In this document: piece by piece, positions 1-7,162 of the stretch | Layout: each line of letters begins with the position of its first letter | Numbering within the stretch: position 1 is the stretch's first letter | Assembly: GCA_003661825.1 (NCBI GenBank) | Contig: QMWW01000007.1 | Location: forward strand, 1 to 17,983 | Length of the DNA: 17,983 bases | Direction: 5' to 3' | From: Thermoprotei archaeon | GTDB lineage: Archaea; Thermoproteota; Thermoprotei_A; Sulfolobales; Desulfurococcaceae | The notes under the pieces: model-generated | Told to the model about the DNA's origin: nothing | Seen by the model: the letters and a program-made list of their open reading frames with translations, nothing else | The model's database searches: none | Made by a program: the position numbers and the translations under genes

Positions 1-487
1 GCTCTCCTCTATTATTAAACTTGTTGATGAGGTACTTCATTCCTGGTATAAGCCTGTTATCGAACACGTAGTTGTCGTGATACTTAATCTTTGCTTCCCA
101 TGCTTTAGAGACATGTTCTCTCAGCTTTGCCACATCAGTTGGTGTTTTTGTCACAATTCTCGTTAATTGTATACGCTTCATCGTCAGGGGATCCATTTTT
201 GTCACGATCTCTATTCTCTCAAAACCCGAGTGATTTACTATGTTCTTATTACTCTGTACTTCATCGGGCGAGTCCCTTGTAAGGAAATATGGTTTGTGCC
301 CAGTAGGATCTGGTATGAGAACAAGCTCTTCTCCCTTATCGTCGAGGAACTCTAGAACAGCTTTGTTGAGATCGCCATCATAGTATACGCCCAACAGATA
401 TGAGGGTTTATCTAGGGTTTTCTTAAAGTTGTTTGTGAGTAAAGTGTGTACCTCGCCGATCTTATCTATTTTTACGTATCTCAACAC
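1..487 (-). CDS. polB: Family B DNA polymerase, N-terminal part (truncated by window edge)
   Basis: Only the first 162 codons are present; the gene runs off the left edge. The reading frame is open from GTG at 487, preceded by GAGAGG about 6 nt upstream, and it starts 10 nt after the nac stop, so the two are probably co-transcribed. The translated part matches the N-terminal, pre-exonuclease region of archaeal B-family replicative polymerases. Visible landmarks are YLLGVYYDGD near residue 30, the TGHKPYFLT motif near 62-70, and an AWEAKIKYHDNYVFDNRLIPG segment near 129-149, which corresponds to the conserved 'AWEADI..YIFD..LIPG' block before the exonuclease domain. The exonuclease and polymerase catalytic motifs lie outside the window. 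I cannot tell the crenarchaeal B1 and B3 paralogues apart from this fragment. The family call is firm; the paralogue is open. Confidence 0.85.
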   Translation of the reverse strand, partial: MLRYVKIDKIGEVHTLLTNNFKKTLDKPSYLLGVYYDGDLNKAVLEFLDDKGEELVLIPDPTGHKPYFLTRDSPDEVQSNKNIVNHSGFERIEIVTKMDPLTMKRIQLTRIVTKTPTDVAKLREHVSKAWEAKIKYHDNYVFDNRLIPGMKYLINKFNNRGE

Positions 488-497
488 CTATATCCTC

Positions 498-851
498 TCA
501 GACTTTATTTTCCCTTATTAGTAGGATAGCCTCTGCTAGATCGCCGCCGGCTTTAATGAGCGCCTTACGGGCTTTTTCTTTTGAAACACCTGTCTGGGAG
601 ACAATGAATTCTACATCTTCTTCCGATACTTCGACTTCTTCGGCGATGGGTTCCACCACGGGTGTCCCTACGATCTGATACATACATTGACTACCCATTT
701 TGATTTCGAAGACCTTAGGGTCATTAATCACTATCTTCCTATTTTTACCCATTATCTCAACTTTCACAATATCCTCTAATTCTTCGAGGTTTATTCCCAT
801 TCTTTTGAGCATGCGGCGCAAGTCACGGGGACTTCGACCCGGGAGCAACAT
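498..851 (-). CDS. nac: Nascent polypeptide-associated complex (NAC) protein
   Basis: A 117-residue archaeal NAC alpha homologue, which in archaea forms homodimers that bind ribosomes and shield emerging chains. The N-terminal basic stretch (PRDLRRMLKRMGI, about 8-20) is typical of the family and precedes the NAC beta-barrel core (about 27-62, with KIVINDPKVFEI). An acidic linker leads to a C-terminal UBA domain (about 78-113, VEFIVSQTGVSKEKARKALI). The length matches the family. ATG at 851 has an AGAGG site 4-5 nt upstream. It is divergent from the beta-CASP RNase gene and is followed by polB after 10 nt, an apparent two-gene unit. Confidence 0.93.
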   Translation of the reverse strand: MLLPGRSPRDLRRMLKRMGINLEELEDIVKVEIMGKNRKIVINDPKVFEIKMGSQCMYQIVGTPVVEPIAEEVEVSEEDVEFIVSQTGVSKEKARKALIKAGGDLAEAILLIRENKV

Positions 852-958
852 CCATCCTCTTTATAATGCTCTAGGAGTAATGCTACTAAAGTATAATATT
901 GGTTTAAATTTGATTATTAAACTCGCTGGACAAGTGATAGAATAGATGGAGAGGACAT
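852..958. promoter_or_regulatory. Divergent promoter region between nac and the beta-CASP RNase gene
   Basis: This 107-bp A/T-rich spacer separates two genes read outwards. On the plus strand ATTATTAAAC (about 912-921) lies about 40 nt before the ATG at 959, leaving room for a start near 943 and the GGAGAGG ribosome site just before the ATG. On the minus strand the overlapping GGTTTAAATTT element (about 901-911) could act as the nac TATA box. A second minus-strand element, ATTATAAAG, lies only about 10 nt before the nac ATG, too close for a normal start. Assignment rests on motif shape and spacing only. Confidence 0.5.
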
Positions 959-2236
959 ATGCCAGTACTAAGGGTTTTAGGAGGGGGTAGAGAAGTAGGT
1001 AGATCTGCCTATCTATTGATAGAGAAAGAAAGGGGTATACTACTGGATTATGGTGTAAACTTTGAGGAAGAAGATCATCCTCAATTCCCTCTCCACGTAA
1101 GGCCAATAGACTTAGCAGGAGTGGTTATCTCCCACGCCCATTTAGATCATATAGGAGCTGCACCTATACTATACATTACTGGTAGACAGCCTATATACGT
1201 GACTAGGCCTACTCTCGATATAGCTAAATTGCTTATCAATGACTTTCTGAAGATAAGCGGGTTTTACATAGACTATGATATAGCCGAGTTCGAGAACTTG
1301 GTTTCACATGCTGTACTGGTAGAGTATGGTAATGAATATGAGGTAGAAGGCTATGTGATCCTTGCTAGCAGTGCAGGACACATACTTGGAAGCATGCTAA
1401 CGTACATAGACACGCCCAGCGGTCATAGAATACTTTACACAGGCGATGTTAACACGATAAATACATGGACCCTCTCCTCAGCGGAGCTTTGGCCGAAGAA
1501 AATCGATACCTTAATAATAGAGTCTACCTACGGCTCGAGGAAACACCCACCAAGATATCTAGTTGAAAAGAACTTAGTCAACTCCGTCGAAGAAGTAATT
1601 AGCTCTGGAGGAACGGTTCTTATACCCGCTTTTAGTGTTGCAAGGAGTCAAGAGATAATCTCACTTATACAGACGGAGCTTCCACACGTTGAAGTATATA
1701 TCGACGGCATGTCACGTGATATAACGGAGATATATATGAGACACCGGAAACTCCTCAGAGATCCTTCTCTCTTTGAAAAAGTAGTCGAGAACACTTACTT
1801 TGTTCGTGGCTGGAGTGATAGAAGAAAGATCTGGAGGAAGCCGTGTGTAATAGTGGCATCAGCTGGTATGCTTAAAGGAGGCCCTAGTCTCTATTACTTG
1901 AAGAAACTTGGGGGCTCGTCGCGTAACGCTATATATCTAGTTAGCTATCAGGCGCCAAATACGCCTGGCCACAAGCTACTAGAAGGAGGGAAACTAGAGG
2001 AGCTTGGGATCTCAGAACTTAAAGCTAGGTTGCAGTGGTTTGATCTCTCAAGCCATGCTGGTAAAGATGGTTTGCTCTCAATAGTTAATAGGTATAAATC
2101 GAGCCTTAGAAACGTAGTTATAGTGCATGGGGAGGAGGACTCTGCGGTAGAGCTTGCCAGTATGGTGAAGAACTTAATAGATGAGGACATAAATGTTTAC
2201 ATACCTAGTAATAGCGATGAAATTGTTCTAGAATAG
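959..2236 (+). CDS. Beta-CASP metallo-beta-lactamase RNase, aCPSF2-like
   Basis: A 425-residue metallo-beta-lactamase/beta-CASP nuclease of the CPSF73/RNase J superfamily, expected to cut or trim RNA. All catalytic motifs are visible: D30 (motif 1), HAHLDH 59-64 (motif 2), H141 in SAGHILGS (motif 3), D163 in TGDVN (motif 4), then the beta-CASP motifs E188 in ESTYG (A), H366 in DLSSHAG (B) and H390 in VIVHGE (C). There are no N-terminal KH domains, so it is not aCPSF1; length and compact form suggest aCPSF2, with aRNase J as the alternative. ATG at 959 has GGAGAGG about 5 nt upstream. The gene ends exactly where the convergent eL38 gene ends. It is predicted to be an active enzyme. Confidence 0.93.
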   Translation: MPVLRVLGGGREVGRSAYLLIEKERGILLDYGVNFEEEDHPQFPLHVRPIDLAGVVISHAHLDHIGAAPILYITGRQPIYVTRPTLDIAKLLINDFLKISGFYIDYDIAEFENLVSHAVLVEYGNEYEVEGYVILASSAGHILGSMLTYIDTPSGHRILYTGDVNTINTWTLSSAELWPKKIDTLIIESTYGSRKHPPRYLVEKNLVNSVEEVISSGGTVLIPAFSVARSQEIISLIQTELPHVEVYIDGMSRDITEIYMRHRKLLRDPSLFEKVVENTYFVRGWSDRRKIWRKPCVIVASAGMLKGGPSLYYLKKLGGSSRNAIYLVSYQAPNTPGHKLLEGGKLEELGISELKARLQWFDLSSHAGKDGLLSIVNRYKSSLRNVVIVHGEEDSAVELASMVKNLIDEDINVYIPSNSDEIVLE

Positions 2237-2446
2237 CTATTTAATCTCAATTACTTCGGGACAATTAACATCTTGTAAAAAACTATCTAGTTCGTCTAGA
2301 GGAACTTTTATAGTTACAAGCTTTCGCTTTGTACGAGCTTTTATTTTCGCTATACCTTTCCGATCATCTTTATAAACTCTACATTCTGTAGCTATTTCGG
2401 CATACTTCTTAAACTCTTCTTTAGTGAATACTTCAGTAGGACTCAT
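2237..2446 (-). CDS. rpl38e: Ribosomal protein eL38
   Basis: A small protein (69 residues from ATG 2446) resembling eL38 of the large ribosomal subunit, with the pattern 'KEEFKKYAEIATECRV...KIKARTKRKLVTIKV' and an acidic C-terminal tail. This ribosomal protein occurs in eukaryotes and some crenarchaea. An in-frame TTG at 2455 is possible, but GAGGT abuts it directly and sits 8 nt before ATG 2446, so the ATG is preferred. Its stop immediately adjoins the stop of the plus-strand RNase gene, with no spacer between the convergent genes. A tRNA-Asn gene on the same strand lies just upstream. Confidence 0.82.
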   Translation of the reverse strand: MSPTEVFTKEEFKKYAEIATECRVYKDDRKGIAKIKARTKRKLVTIKVPLDELDSFLQDVNCPEVIEIK

Positions 2447-2487
2447 TATACCCAACCTCTATAACAGCTATATACTATAATTAGGAA

Positions 2488-2589
2488 CGCCGGGGCGGGG
2501 ACTCGAACCCCGGACCACCGGGTATCCACCCGGGCTAGTGTTAGGTATGGTTAACAGCCCGGCGCTCTACCACGCTGAGCTACCCCGGC
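2488..2589 (-). tRNA. tRNA-Asn (anticodon GTT) with a 28-nt intron
   Basis: The minus strand folds into a full cloverleaf: acceptor GCCGGGG/CCCCGGC with discriminator G (CCA not encoded), D arm GCTC/GAGC, anticodon stem CCGGG/CCCGG with loop CTGTTAA, five-base variable loop, and T arm CGGGG/CCCCG around TTCGAGT. The anticodon GTT is at 2555-2553. A 28-nt insertion follows position 37 (about 2551-2524; the boundary can slide because exon and intron share ACC), the canonical archaeal intron site. Removing it gives a 74-nt tRNA. The intron carries a second CCCGG that could compete for the 5' anticodon strand. Confidence 0.95.
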
Positions 2590-2616
2590 GCCTGTCAAGA
2601 TAATATAGTGTTAAGC

Positions 2617-2624
2617 CTTATAAT
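2617..2624 (-). promoter_or_regulatory. TATA box of tRNA-Asn
   Basis: ATTATAAG on the minus strand is centred about 31 nt before the mature tRNA 5' end. At the usual TATA-to-start distance of about 26 nt, transcription would begin near 2594, five bases before the tRNA, as expected for archaeal tRNA genes. Confidence 0.6.
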
Positions 2625-2664
2625 CCTTACTTCCACAGTATTAGTTTCGCTTAAGCCTCAGTTG

Positions 2665-2672
2665 TTTATAAG
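2665..2672 (+). promoter_or_regulatory. TATA box of the small winged-helix gene
   Basis: TTTATAAG on the plus strand is centred about 32 nt before the GTG start at 2700. This predicts a very short 5' leader of about 6 nt, though a GGTGATG site at 2689-2695 lies where a ribosome site would be if transcription began slightly earlier. Confidence 0.6.
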
Positions 2673-2699
2673 CATGATCGCTTAATTGGGTGATGGTGT

Positions 2700-2948
2700 G
2701 TGTCTAAATATACCATTAACGTTACTATAGACCTTAGGCTATTAGCTATGAAGTTAAGGGAGAGGGGTAAGAAGTTCGTTAGAGTACACGAAATAGCATA
2801 TGAGCTCGGCGTGAGTCCTAGGACGGCTGGTAAGATCATGGTATCTCTAGCCAGGCTCGGATACGTCGTTAAGTGGAGTGAGGGGGTATATATGGTGCTG
2901 GAAGATGAGCCATGTAGAGCCGATAACGTGTTCGAAAAGACTGTATAA
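2700..2948 (+). CDS. Small winged helix-turn-helix protein, function unknown
   Basis: An 82-residue protein with one winged-helix domain (about 10-66). The helices 'VRVHEIAYELGVSPRTAGKIMVSLARLGYV' form a helix-turn-helix, and 'VKWSEGVYMVLE' is the wing. No ligand, metal or second domain is visible, and the C-terminal tail (67-82) is acidic. Of the three overlapping GTG triplets at 2696-2702, only the one at 2700 opens this frame. It has its own TATA box and GGTGATG ribosome site, and it converges on aEF-2. A DNA-binding regulator is the natural inference; RNA or protein binding by the winged helix is also possible. I do not recognise a named family. Confidence 0.75.
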   Translation: MSKYTINVTIDLRLLAMKLRERGKKFVRVHEIAYELGVSPRTAGKIMVSLARLGYVVKWSEGVYMVLEDEPCRADNVFEKTV

Positions 2949-2982
2949 TAATGCTTATTTAGTGGTGTTTAATGACTATAGT

Positions 2983-5193
2983 TTAGAATCCTATAAAGTC
3001 TTCTGGCCTAGGCGGTTCTGGTTTAAGCCCTTTTCTAGTCCTGATCTTCGCGATGAGATCCATGAGCATGGAGTCTGGTATTGGCGCCCATCTACTAAAT
3101 TCCTGTCCCCATATAGCTTTACCAGCGGTGGCTCCTCGTAGTTGCTCGGCCAGATCAAATGACTCTGCAACCGGTATTTCTGCTACTATTCTAGCAATAA
3201 GTCCTTGCTGTATTACCTGGAGCAGTTTTCCTCTCTTCTTTGTTATAACTGAAGAAACGCTGCCTATGTATTCCATTGGTACCTTTATATCAAGTTTTTG
3301 CAGCGGCTCTAGGAGAGTTGGTTTTGCTGTTAACATCCCAGCGTATATAGCATTTCGTACAGCGGGAAATAGTTGTGCAGGGCCACGGTGTGCAGGATCT
3401 TCGTGTATAGTTGCATCATGCAGAATAACCTTTACACCACGTACAGGCTCTAAAGCTAATGGGCCTTCGCGCATTGCAAGCCTAAATCCTTGTATAATTG
3501 TATCGCGCACTTCTCTTAAGTGCTGAACACCAGTGGTTAAATCTATGAATACATTAATATTTTCATCAATAGCCCATATTCTCCTCGCTTCATCGCTTTC
3601 CCAGCCAGCTTCTTCACGTAAAATCTTTGCCCTCTCTCTCGAATCCATATCTTCGGTCACTATACCTTCGCTTATGAGCTGTATGGTTTTTTCATCGAGT
3701 GGTTCAACGCTTATATATAGTTTATTGTGTTTATTAGGAGATTTGCCTTCAAATACTCTGCTTCGACTCCTTATACTCTCTCTATACACTATTATTGGGG
3801 GAGAAGCAAGAACTTCTAATCCGTAGTTCTCCTTGAGCAGGGTTAAGGCTATCTCTATGTGTAGGGGCCCCATACCACTTAATAGGTACTCTCCAGTTTC
3901 TTCATTTATTTTAACTACTAAACTTGGATCTTCTATACTGATCTTGTGTAGTGAATCTATCAGCTTAGTTAACTCCCTTGGATCCTTAGGTTCTACTGCA
4001 ACTGTTACAACGGGTTCACTTATCATTCTAAGCCTCTCAAACGGTATCATTTGGTCTTTGTACTCAACGGCTACTATCGTCTCTCCTGCACGTGCTTTAT
4101 CGACTCCTAGGATAGCAGCTATATTTCCTGCAGCTATTTCATCGGCTAGTTCGCGATATGGTCCCATATACAGGCTTACCTGGAGGATCTTCTGCTTCAT
4201 CCTAGCGTTTACTAGCCATACTTCCTCGCCTGCTCGTAGTGTTCCTGAGAACACTCTACCAGTTGCAACCAGGCCTGCATGGGGATCTATGCGTATGTCA
4301 TTTACCAGCATTACTAGGGGGCCGTCTGGGTTGGCTTCGATCATGCCCTTAGCTATTTCTATGTCAAGATTACCTCTCCAGATTTTTTTAATTCTGTACT
4401 TCTGCGCATCTCTTGGGTTTGGGATAAACTTAACAACCATGTCGAGTACTGCCTCATGAACGGGCATAAGTTTTTGCAGATCAGCAACGCCTTCTGTACC
4501 ACGCTCGTATGCCGCCACTATATCACTGAACTTCACCCCTTTTTGCTGCGCCATCGGAACTGTGAAGCCCCATCTATCTCGCGCTGAACCAAAAGCCACA
4601 AGCCCTTTAGCAGGATCCAGCTGCCACGCGGTTTTAAACTCCTTATCGGCATACATAGAGATCAATTGGTTGACCTCTTTAATGATCTGTATAAATCTTT
4701 GCTGAATCTCTGTTGGAGAGAGTCTTAGCTCTTTTATTAGCCGGTCAACTTTATTTATGAAGAGAACTGGTCTAACTCCTTCTTCTAGTGCAGCCCTGAG
4801 ATACATTTCTGTCTGAGTCATTACACCTTCAACAGCATCGACTACTAGTATAGCACCATCAATAACTCTCATGGCACGAGTAGTCTTTGCCGAGAAATCG
4901 ACATGGCCAGGCGTGTCTATTAGATTTATTACATACGGTTTCCCTTTGTACTCGTGATACAAGCTTATGTTCGCTGATTTTACTGTTATCCCCCTTCTCT
5001 GCTCTACGTCCAGATAATCTAAAGCTAGTGCTTCTCCCGCTATCTTCTCTGATATAATACCTGCAGCTGCAAGTAAGCTATCTGATAGAGTGGTTTTACC
5101 ATGATCTACATGTGCAGTAATACCGATATTCCTTACTTGCTCTATATTTCTCATTATTTTCAATACTTCAGCAGTCTGCTTATATCTGACCAT
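2983..5193 (-). CDS. fusA: Translation elongation factor aEF-2
   Basis: A 736-residue translocation GTPase of the EF-G/EF-2 family; it moves tRNAs and mRNA through the ribosome after peptide bond formation. The GTPase motifs are AHVDHGKT (27-34), DTPGH (93-97) and NKVD (147-150), followed by domains II to V. The segment around 590-611 contains the archaeal/eukaryotic diphthamide loop; His602 in HRGPAQ is the expected modified residue. Length and the C-terminal domain are complete. ATG at 5193 starts MVRYKQT, the usual archaeal beginning. It has its own promoter upstream and is separated by 69 nt from the preceding DHH gene on the same strand. Confidence 0.98.
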   Translation of the reverse strand: MVRYKQTAEVLKIMRNIEQVRNIGITAHVDHGKTTLSDSLLAAAGIISEKIAGEALALDYLDVEQRRGITVKSANISLYHEYKGKPYVINLIDTPGHVDFSAKTTRAMRVIDGAILVVDAVEGVMTQTEMYLRAALEEGVRPVLFINKVDRLIKELRLSPTEIQQRFIQIIKEVNQLISMYADKEFKTAWQLDPAKGLVAFGSARDRWGFTVPMAQQKGVKFSDIVAAYERGTEGVADLQKLMPVHEAVLDMVVKFIPNPRDAQKYRIKKIWRGNLDIEIAKGMIEANPDGPLVMLVNDIRIDPHAGLVATGRVFSGTLRAGEEVWLVNARMKQKILQVSLYMGPYRELADEIAAGNIAAILGVDKARAGETIVAVEYKDQMIPFERLRMISEPVVTVAVEPKDPRELTKLIDSLHKISIEDPSLVVKINEETGEYLLSGMGPLHIEIALTLLKENYGLEVLASPPIIVYRESIRSRSRVFEGKSPNKHNKLYISVEPLDEKTIQLISEGIVTEDMDSRERAKILREEAGWESDEARRIWAIDENINVFIDLTTGVQHLREVRDTIIQGFRLAMREGPLALEPVRGVKVILHDATIHEDPAHRGPAQLFPAVRNAIYAGMLTAKPTLLEPLQKLDIKVPMEYIGSVSSVITKKRGKLLQVIQQGLIARIVAEIPVAESFDLAEQLRGATAGKAIWGQEFSRWAPIPDSMLMDLIAKIRTRKGLKPEPPRPEDFIGF

Positions 5194-5210
5194 TGTAGAT
5201 CAGCTCTCTT

Positions 5211-5220
5211 CTATAAATAG
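5211..5220 (-). promoter_or_regulatory. TATA box of aEF-2
   Basis: CTATTTATAG on the minus strand is centred about 22 nt before the ATG at 5193, implying a nearly leaderless transcript. A stronger TTTATATAA (5257-5249) about 60 nt upstream is an alternative that would give a leader of about 30 nt. I cannot choose between them from sequence alone. Confidence 0.45.
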
Positions 5221-5230
5221 GCTACTCTAA

Positions 5231-5251
5231 AAGGGAAATACCTATTCCCTT
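5231..5251 (-). terminator. Inverted repeat with short T run after the DHH gene
   Basis: AAGGGAA (5231-5237) and TTCCCTT (5245-5251) form a perfect 7-bp stem with a 7-nt loop. On the minus strand the stem is followed by two more Ts, making TTTT. It starts 12 nt past the DHH stop, so it could end or stabilise the superoperon transcript. Because it overlaps a possible upstream TATA box of aEF-2, it could instead be regulatory. Archaeal termination rarely needs hairpins, so confidence is low. Confidence 0.3.
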
Positions 5252-5262
5252 ATATAAACCTT

Positions 5263-6303
5263 TTACTCACGAAGAAAATCGATTCTACCTAGATATTTGT
5301 GCAGTATTCTGTGAAGGGCGGTTAGTATATAGTCAGTGCTGTGTCTGGGGCTTTCTAGTAATGCAGCTGTATCGTGACCTCCTCCTTCACCACCAAGGAT
5401 CTTAGCCAGCTCAGGCATCAATACTGCTCCTAAACTTAGTCCTGTTTCTTCGATAAACTCTTTTCTAGCTCTACCGGAGACACGGGTATACCTATTAGTT
5501 GATGAGACAAATGCGGCATCTGCTCCTAGCTCTATAAGAGAATTAGCTACGCTTGATTCATAGGCACCAACATTTGTGTAGGCCACTAGATATTTTCCAG
5601 CTCTTAGTATGGTCATTCTCTTAGCTCCCTTTAATCTAGCTATCCTTTCAGATAGATCTCTTTCTTTCCTAAGGGCTCTTCGCGCCCTAGCATAGTCTGC
5701 TTTGAATATATTTATTAACTCATTAATGATCCTGAAGACATCTTGATCTACATGTATTAAAAACCTCGTATCATATAATATTCCAGATAATAAGAGCGTA
5801 GCATAATTAGATGGAATATGCCATAAATCTTTCAGCACCAGGTATATAATCTCACTTGTACTAGAATGGTTTGTGACTACATAATGCTTCGCTCCTACTA
5901 ACAGAGTACCAGGCTTGTGATGGTCGATCACACTATATTCCTTGCTTAGCACGTAATCTCTTATGTCACCTAGCTGTTCCGGACTGCTCGTATCTACTAG
6001 AATATAATGGTCTATAACTTGATCTAATATACGTGTCTCGTGCACTGTGTATAACCCTATCTCTATTCCTAGCGTTTCAACTACGTTCTTAGAAGCCTTA
6101 TTCAGACCCTGCGGGAATATATTGAATACTTTACACTTTACGTTTTTTAGGAAAGATCCTAGAGTAATTGCCGATGCTAAAGCATCTGGATCAGCGTTCT
6201 TATGAGTTACAATACCTATTACCTGGCTCCTAAGACCTAATAGGAAAGCCTTTGTCTTTTCTATACTTTCTAATTTCGCGTTCAAATGCCTTTCTAGCAA
6301 CAT
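5263..6303 (-). CDS. DHH/DHHA1-family phosphoesterase (NrnA/RecJ-like)
   Basis: A 346-residue DHH superfamily phosphoesterase. Motif I is NADPDA (36-41), motif II VDTSS (103-107), motif III the DHH triad in VIDHHKPG (127-129), and the C-terminal DHHA1 domain carries GGGHDTAA (307-314). These are the metal-binding and substrate-binding residues of nano-RNases, RecJ-type exonucleases and cyclic dinucleotide hydrolases; which substrate it uses cannot be read from the sequence. ATG at 6303 is supported by a good GGTGAT site 7 nt upstream, which places the start 74 nt inside the DUF3194 gene. It is the last gene of the exosome superoperon, consistent with a role in RNA turnover. Confidence 0.9.
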   Translation of the reverse strand: MLLERHLNAKLESIEKTKAFLLGLRSQVIGIVTHKNADPDALASAITLGSFLKNVKCKVFNIFPQGLNKASKNVVETLGIEIGLYTVHETRILDQVIDHYILVDTSSPEQLGDIRDYVLSKEYSVIDHHKPGTLLVGAKHYVVTNHSSTSEIIYLVLKDLWHIPSNYATLLLSGILYDTRFLIHVDQDVFRIINELINIFKADYARARRALRKERDLSERIARLKGAKRMTILRAGKYLVAYTNVGAYESSVANSLIELGADAAFVSSTNRYTRVSGRARKEFIEETGLSLGAVLMPELAKILGGEGGGHDTAALLESPRHSTDYILTALHRILHKYLGRIDFLRE

Positions 6304-6553
6304 TTATAGCATCACCTACTATCCTGTCGTAGTTTATAATGTCATCGTATATTCCTATTATCCTTAAGTCTATATACAGGGTGATCTTATCATTCCTATC
6401 TATACACAACACTAGATCGTACTCAGCCTTCCTCGGAATTTTCTCCTTTAAGTAGTTACTAATCTCTCTTTCTACTTTCTCCAAGATAGCAGAGAGCTTA
6501 TCTAAGTCTAGCTCTTCTAGCTTAATCCCTATTTCTCGAACTCTTTTATCCAA
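6230..6553 (-). CDS. DUF3194-type conserved archaeal protein
   Basis: A 107-residue protein with an alpha-helical N-terminus (about 10-40, charged), two beta strands (YDLVLCIDRNDKITLYIDLRI, about 45-66) and a basic helical C-terminus. Composition, size and its position directly after prefoldin beta match the archaeal DUF3194 family, whose function is unknown. The TTG start at 6553 overlaps the prefoldin stop by 8 nt; there is no clear ribosome site, so translational coupling is likely. Its last 74 nt overlap the start of the DHH gene in another frame. Family assignment is by context plus general resemblance. Confidence 0.75.
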   Translation of the reverse strand: MDKRVREIGIKLEELDLDKLSAILEKVEREISNYLKEKIPRKAEYDLVLCIDRNDKITLYIDLRIIGIYDDIINYDRIVGDAINVARKAFEREIRKYRKDKGFPIRS

Positions 6554-6911
6554 TAGTTATCCCATATTTAGCTAATAATTCTCTGAGTTTGCTTTCTAGT
6601 TCTTTAATTTGCTTCTCGAGCACAGCCAGTTGTTTACGGTATTTCTCACGCTTAATATTTAATAACTCTTTACGTTCCTCGAGCTCACTAACGACTTCTT
6701 CCTTCTTTTTCTTAACCAGTATGTAACCCACCATTTTATAGATTTCTTGCTCATCTTTGAGATTCCTTAATGTTTCAAGTACATTTTCGATATCAGCAAG
6801 TTCTGCTTCGATCAACTTGATCTCGACGTCGAGTCTAGCGTAATTATCTCTCATCGTTTGATACTGCGCAAGCGTTTGCTGTACTTCTGGTGGCAAACTC
6901 TGCTGACTCAT
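6546..6911 (-). CDS. pfdB: Prefoldin beta subunit
   Basis: A 121-residue prefoldin beta subunit. Prefoldin is a hexamer (two alpha, four beta) that captures unfolded proteins and passes them to the thermosome. Two long coiled-coil helices (about 8-50 and 72-115) flank a central beta hairpin around MVGYILVKKKKEEV (60-73), which is the beta-type architecture. The ATG at 6911 overlaps the Pcc1 stop as ATGA, a typical coupled junction, and it is followed by DUF3194 with an 8-nt overlap. Confidence 0.95.
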   Translation of the reverse strand: MSQQSLPPEVQQTLAQYQTMRDNYARLDVEIKLIEAELADIENVLETLRNLKDEQEIYKMVGYILVKKKKEEVVSELEERKELLNIKREKYRKQLAVLEKQIKELESKLRELLAKYGITIG

Positions 6912-7162
6912 CTTAGCACTTCCTCCCTTATGTGTAGTATGGCTGATACTATGCTATAAAAGCTATTAAAGAGTGCTCTTAAATCATTTACTTCACTGCA
7001 CTTAATCATTATTTTTAAGGATTCCCCGCTCTTAATAATTTCAACATTGCAGTTCTTAGGCACGTTCTGCGAATCTGGGTATAAGCTGTTTTTTAGTGCT
7101 TCTAAGAATATGTTATTATGGTCTTCAAGCACAAGCTCTACTATGTAGGTGCTATTTTTCAA
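6908..7162 (-). CDS. pcc1: KEOPS complex subunit Pcc1
   Basis: An 84-residue Pcc1-like protein, the small dimerising subunit of KEOPS, the complex that makes the t6A37 modification of ANN-decoding tRNAs. Two predicted beta-alpha-beta segments fit the family: a first strand YIVELVLED, a helix with ALKNSLYPD, a second strand region ESLKIMIKCSEV, and a final long helix LRALFNSFYSIVSAILHI. The TTG at 7162 is the only plausible in-frame start near the expected end, and it lies 9 nt inside the Brix gene. GGTGA abuts it directly, so an unusual start nearby is possible. It sits between Brix/Imp4 and prefoldin, its usual archaeal place. Confidence 0.82.
   Translation of the reverse strand: MKNSTYIVELVLEDHNNIFLEALKNSLYPDSQNVPKNCNVEIIKSGESLKIMIKCSEVNDLRALFNSFYSIVSAILHIREEVLR

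Noticed and set aside
167..355. Plus-strand frame of 62 codons
   Set aside because: It is antisense to the polB coding sequence, which has clear family motifs on the minus strand.
861..1106. Minus-strand frame of 81 codons over the nac/RNase promoter
   Set aside because: It overlaps the start of the RNase gene, has no ribosome site and a low-complexity hydrophobic product; the spacer is better explained as a divergent promoter.
2447..2455. TTG start for eL38 at 2455
   Set aside because: The ribosome site would abut it with no spacing, whereas it is well placed for ATG 2446.
3053..4459. Long plus-strand frames opposite aEF-2 (3053-3526, 3533-3826, 3833-4459)
   Set aside because: Serine/isoleucine-rich antisense shadows of a conserved gene, with no ribosome sites or recognisable domains.
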